Source of the DNA: Bacteroidales bacterium
GTDB taxonomy: Bacteria > Bacteroidota > Bacteroidia > Bacteroidales > VadinHA17
Direction: 5' to 3'
NCBI GenBank assembly: GCA_003142255.1
Contig: PLLO01000014.1
Span: 248,371-312,370 of the forward strand
DNA length: 64,000 nt
In this document: positions 63,467 through 64,000 of the stretch, in pieces
Numbering within the stretch: the first letter of the stretch is position 1
Layout of the letters: every line of letters starts with the position of its first letter
Notes under the pieces: model-generated
The model's input: only the letters and a program-made list of their open reading frames with translations
Told to the model about the DNA's origin: nothing
Databases searched by the model: none
Made by a program: the position numbers and the translations under genes

Positions 63467-64000
63467 TTAGGTTTTTAAAAATACTCTCCGTAGTTCCTCA
63501 ACCTGATTTTCATTAATCGGAATTAAATTGCCAATCGGCTTAGCCAACACCAGAGACTTAGCACTGAATTCAGCTACCTCAAGACGGTCAAACGTTTGTA
63601 AAAGTTTATCTCCGGTAACAAGAACTGAATCGTTTTGAATCAAGATTGCTGGAGTATTAAGTGAAAGGAGATCGAGAATTTCTTTGCGTCCTATAAAATG
63701 ACTTCCAAAAGGTACTGACGGTATATCCTGAAGAAATATCCAGCTTTCAGGAATAGTTCTGACGTCAAATTCTGATTGTGTAACACCGAAAGCCATTAGA
63801 TAGGGTGGTTGTGTCAGGATAATTGAGTTTATTTCCGGATTTCTCCTGTAAATCTCCTGATGAAGCCAGGTAGCACGGCTCGGAATTTTTCCCGTTTCAC
63901 GCTTTCCTTTGCATATCAGGACAATATCTTTAGGTTGCATATCCCACCTTGGAATGCTTGTTGGTGTAATAAGGAAATCATTTTCATGCCACCGTACTGA
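63467..64000 (-). CDS. Class II aldolase/adducin-like protein, metal site degenerate (5' end outside window)
   Basis: The frame continues through 63941-64000 (…WHENDFLITPTSIPRW) past the right edge, so the true start is not seen. The fold signature (SVRWHENDFLITPTS, IPSRATWLHQEIYR) is that of class II aldolases. The catalytic Glu (SSEW in FucA) is Thr here, the HTH zinc motif is LTQ (near 63815), and the NHG histidine is Asp (NDS, near 63631). It is therefore likely not an aldolase; a binding or unknown role is possible. It lies next to the PUL. Confidence 0.75.
   Translation of the reverse strand, partial: SVRWHENDFLITPTSIPRWDMQPKDIVLICKGKRETGKIPSRATWLHQEIYRRNPEINSIILTQPPYLMAFGVTQSEFDVRTIPESWIFLQDIPSVPFGSHFIGRKEILDLLSLNTPAILIQNDSVLVTGDKLLQTFDRLEVAEFSAKSLVLAKPIGNLIPINENQVEELRRVFLKT

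Overview
The window comes from the chromosome of a Bacteroidota bacterium, most likely from the Bacteroidales/Marinilabiliales side; that lineage is my inference. The signs are a SusC/SusD pair with an ECF sigma factor and FecR, a type IX secretion (type B) sorting domain, an ATP-type PEP carboxykinase next to a pyruvate phosphate dikinase, an archaeal-type prolyl-tRNA synthetase, DUF6702-, WbqC- and OmpP1-like proteins, and promoters of the TTTG / TAnnTTTG form.

Layout. 1-1703: end of a nickel-pincer cofactor operon (larC'-larE-larB). 1714-6549: a WbqC-like gene, an OmpP1-like outer-membrane protein and two low-complexity exported proteins. 6650-42816: mostly core genes: proS, an Omp85-like barrel, tilS, aroC-aroB, nth, a hybrid histidine kinase, a three-gene envelope operon with a T9SS cargo, aroQ-pyk, xerD, ppdK, pckA, plsY, htpX-lemA, a nitroreductase, two aminotransferases, htpG, a LytTR regulator and HU. 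Hairpin repeats sit at several gene ends (24771, 31135, 33626, 35544), and a 344-bp tandem array fills most of 37722-39081.

43381-53900 is an accessory island next to a tRNA-Ser(TGA) gene. Its genes are clearly AT-richer than the core. It holds a three-gene phosphorelay matching the Detocs anti-phage architecture: a large sensor with a degenerate kinase domain, a lone receiver, and a receiver fused to a nucleoside phosphorylase-type ATP nucleosidase. It also has a VTT-like membrane protein, a RhuM-Fic protein and an excisionase-like HTH protein. Three long homologous imperfect palindromes (49595, 51294, 52612) separate these genes. Their ends resemble integron attC ends, and their stems differ in sequence while staying paired, so the accessory genes look like cassettes. 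This is the most unusual structure in the window.

53942-64000 is a pectin-directed polysaccharide utilisation locus on the minus strand: ECF sigma, FecR, SusC with an STN signalling domain, SusD, an alpha/beta esterase and a pectin methylesterase. A class II aldolase-like gene whose metal ligands appear to be lost runs off the right edge. A plus-strand intrinsic terminator in front of susC suggests an antisense RNA.

How the parts work together: the PUL brings in pectin oligosaccharides and de-esterifies them. PckA, Pyk and PpdK control the PEP/pyruvate node. AroB, AroQ and AroC cover three shikimate-pathway steps. The Detocs-like operon and its cassette neighbours are the defence and accessory layer.
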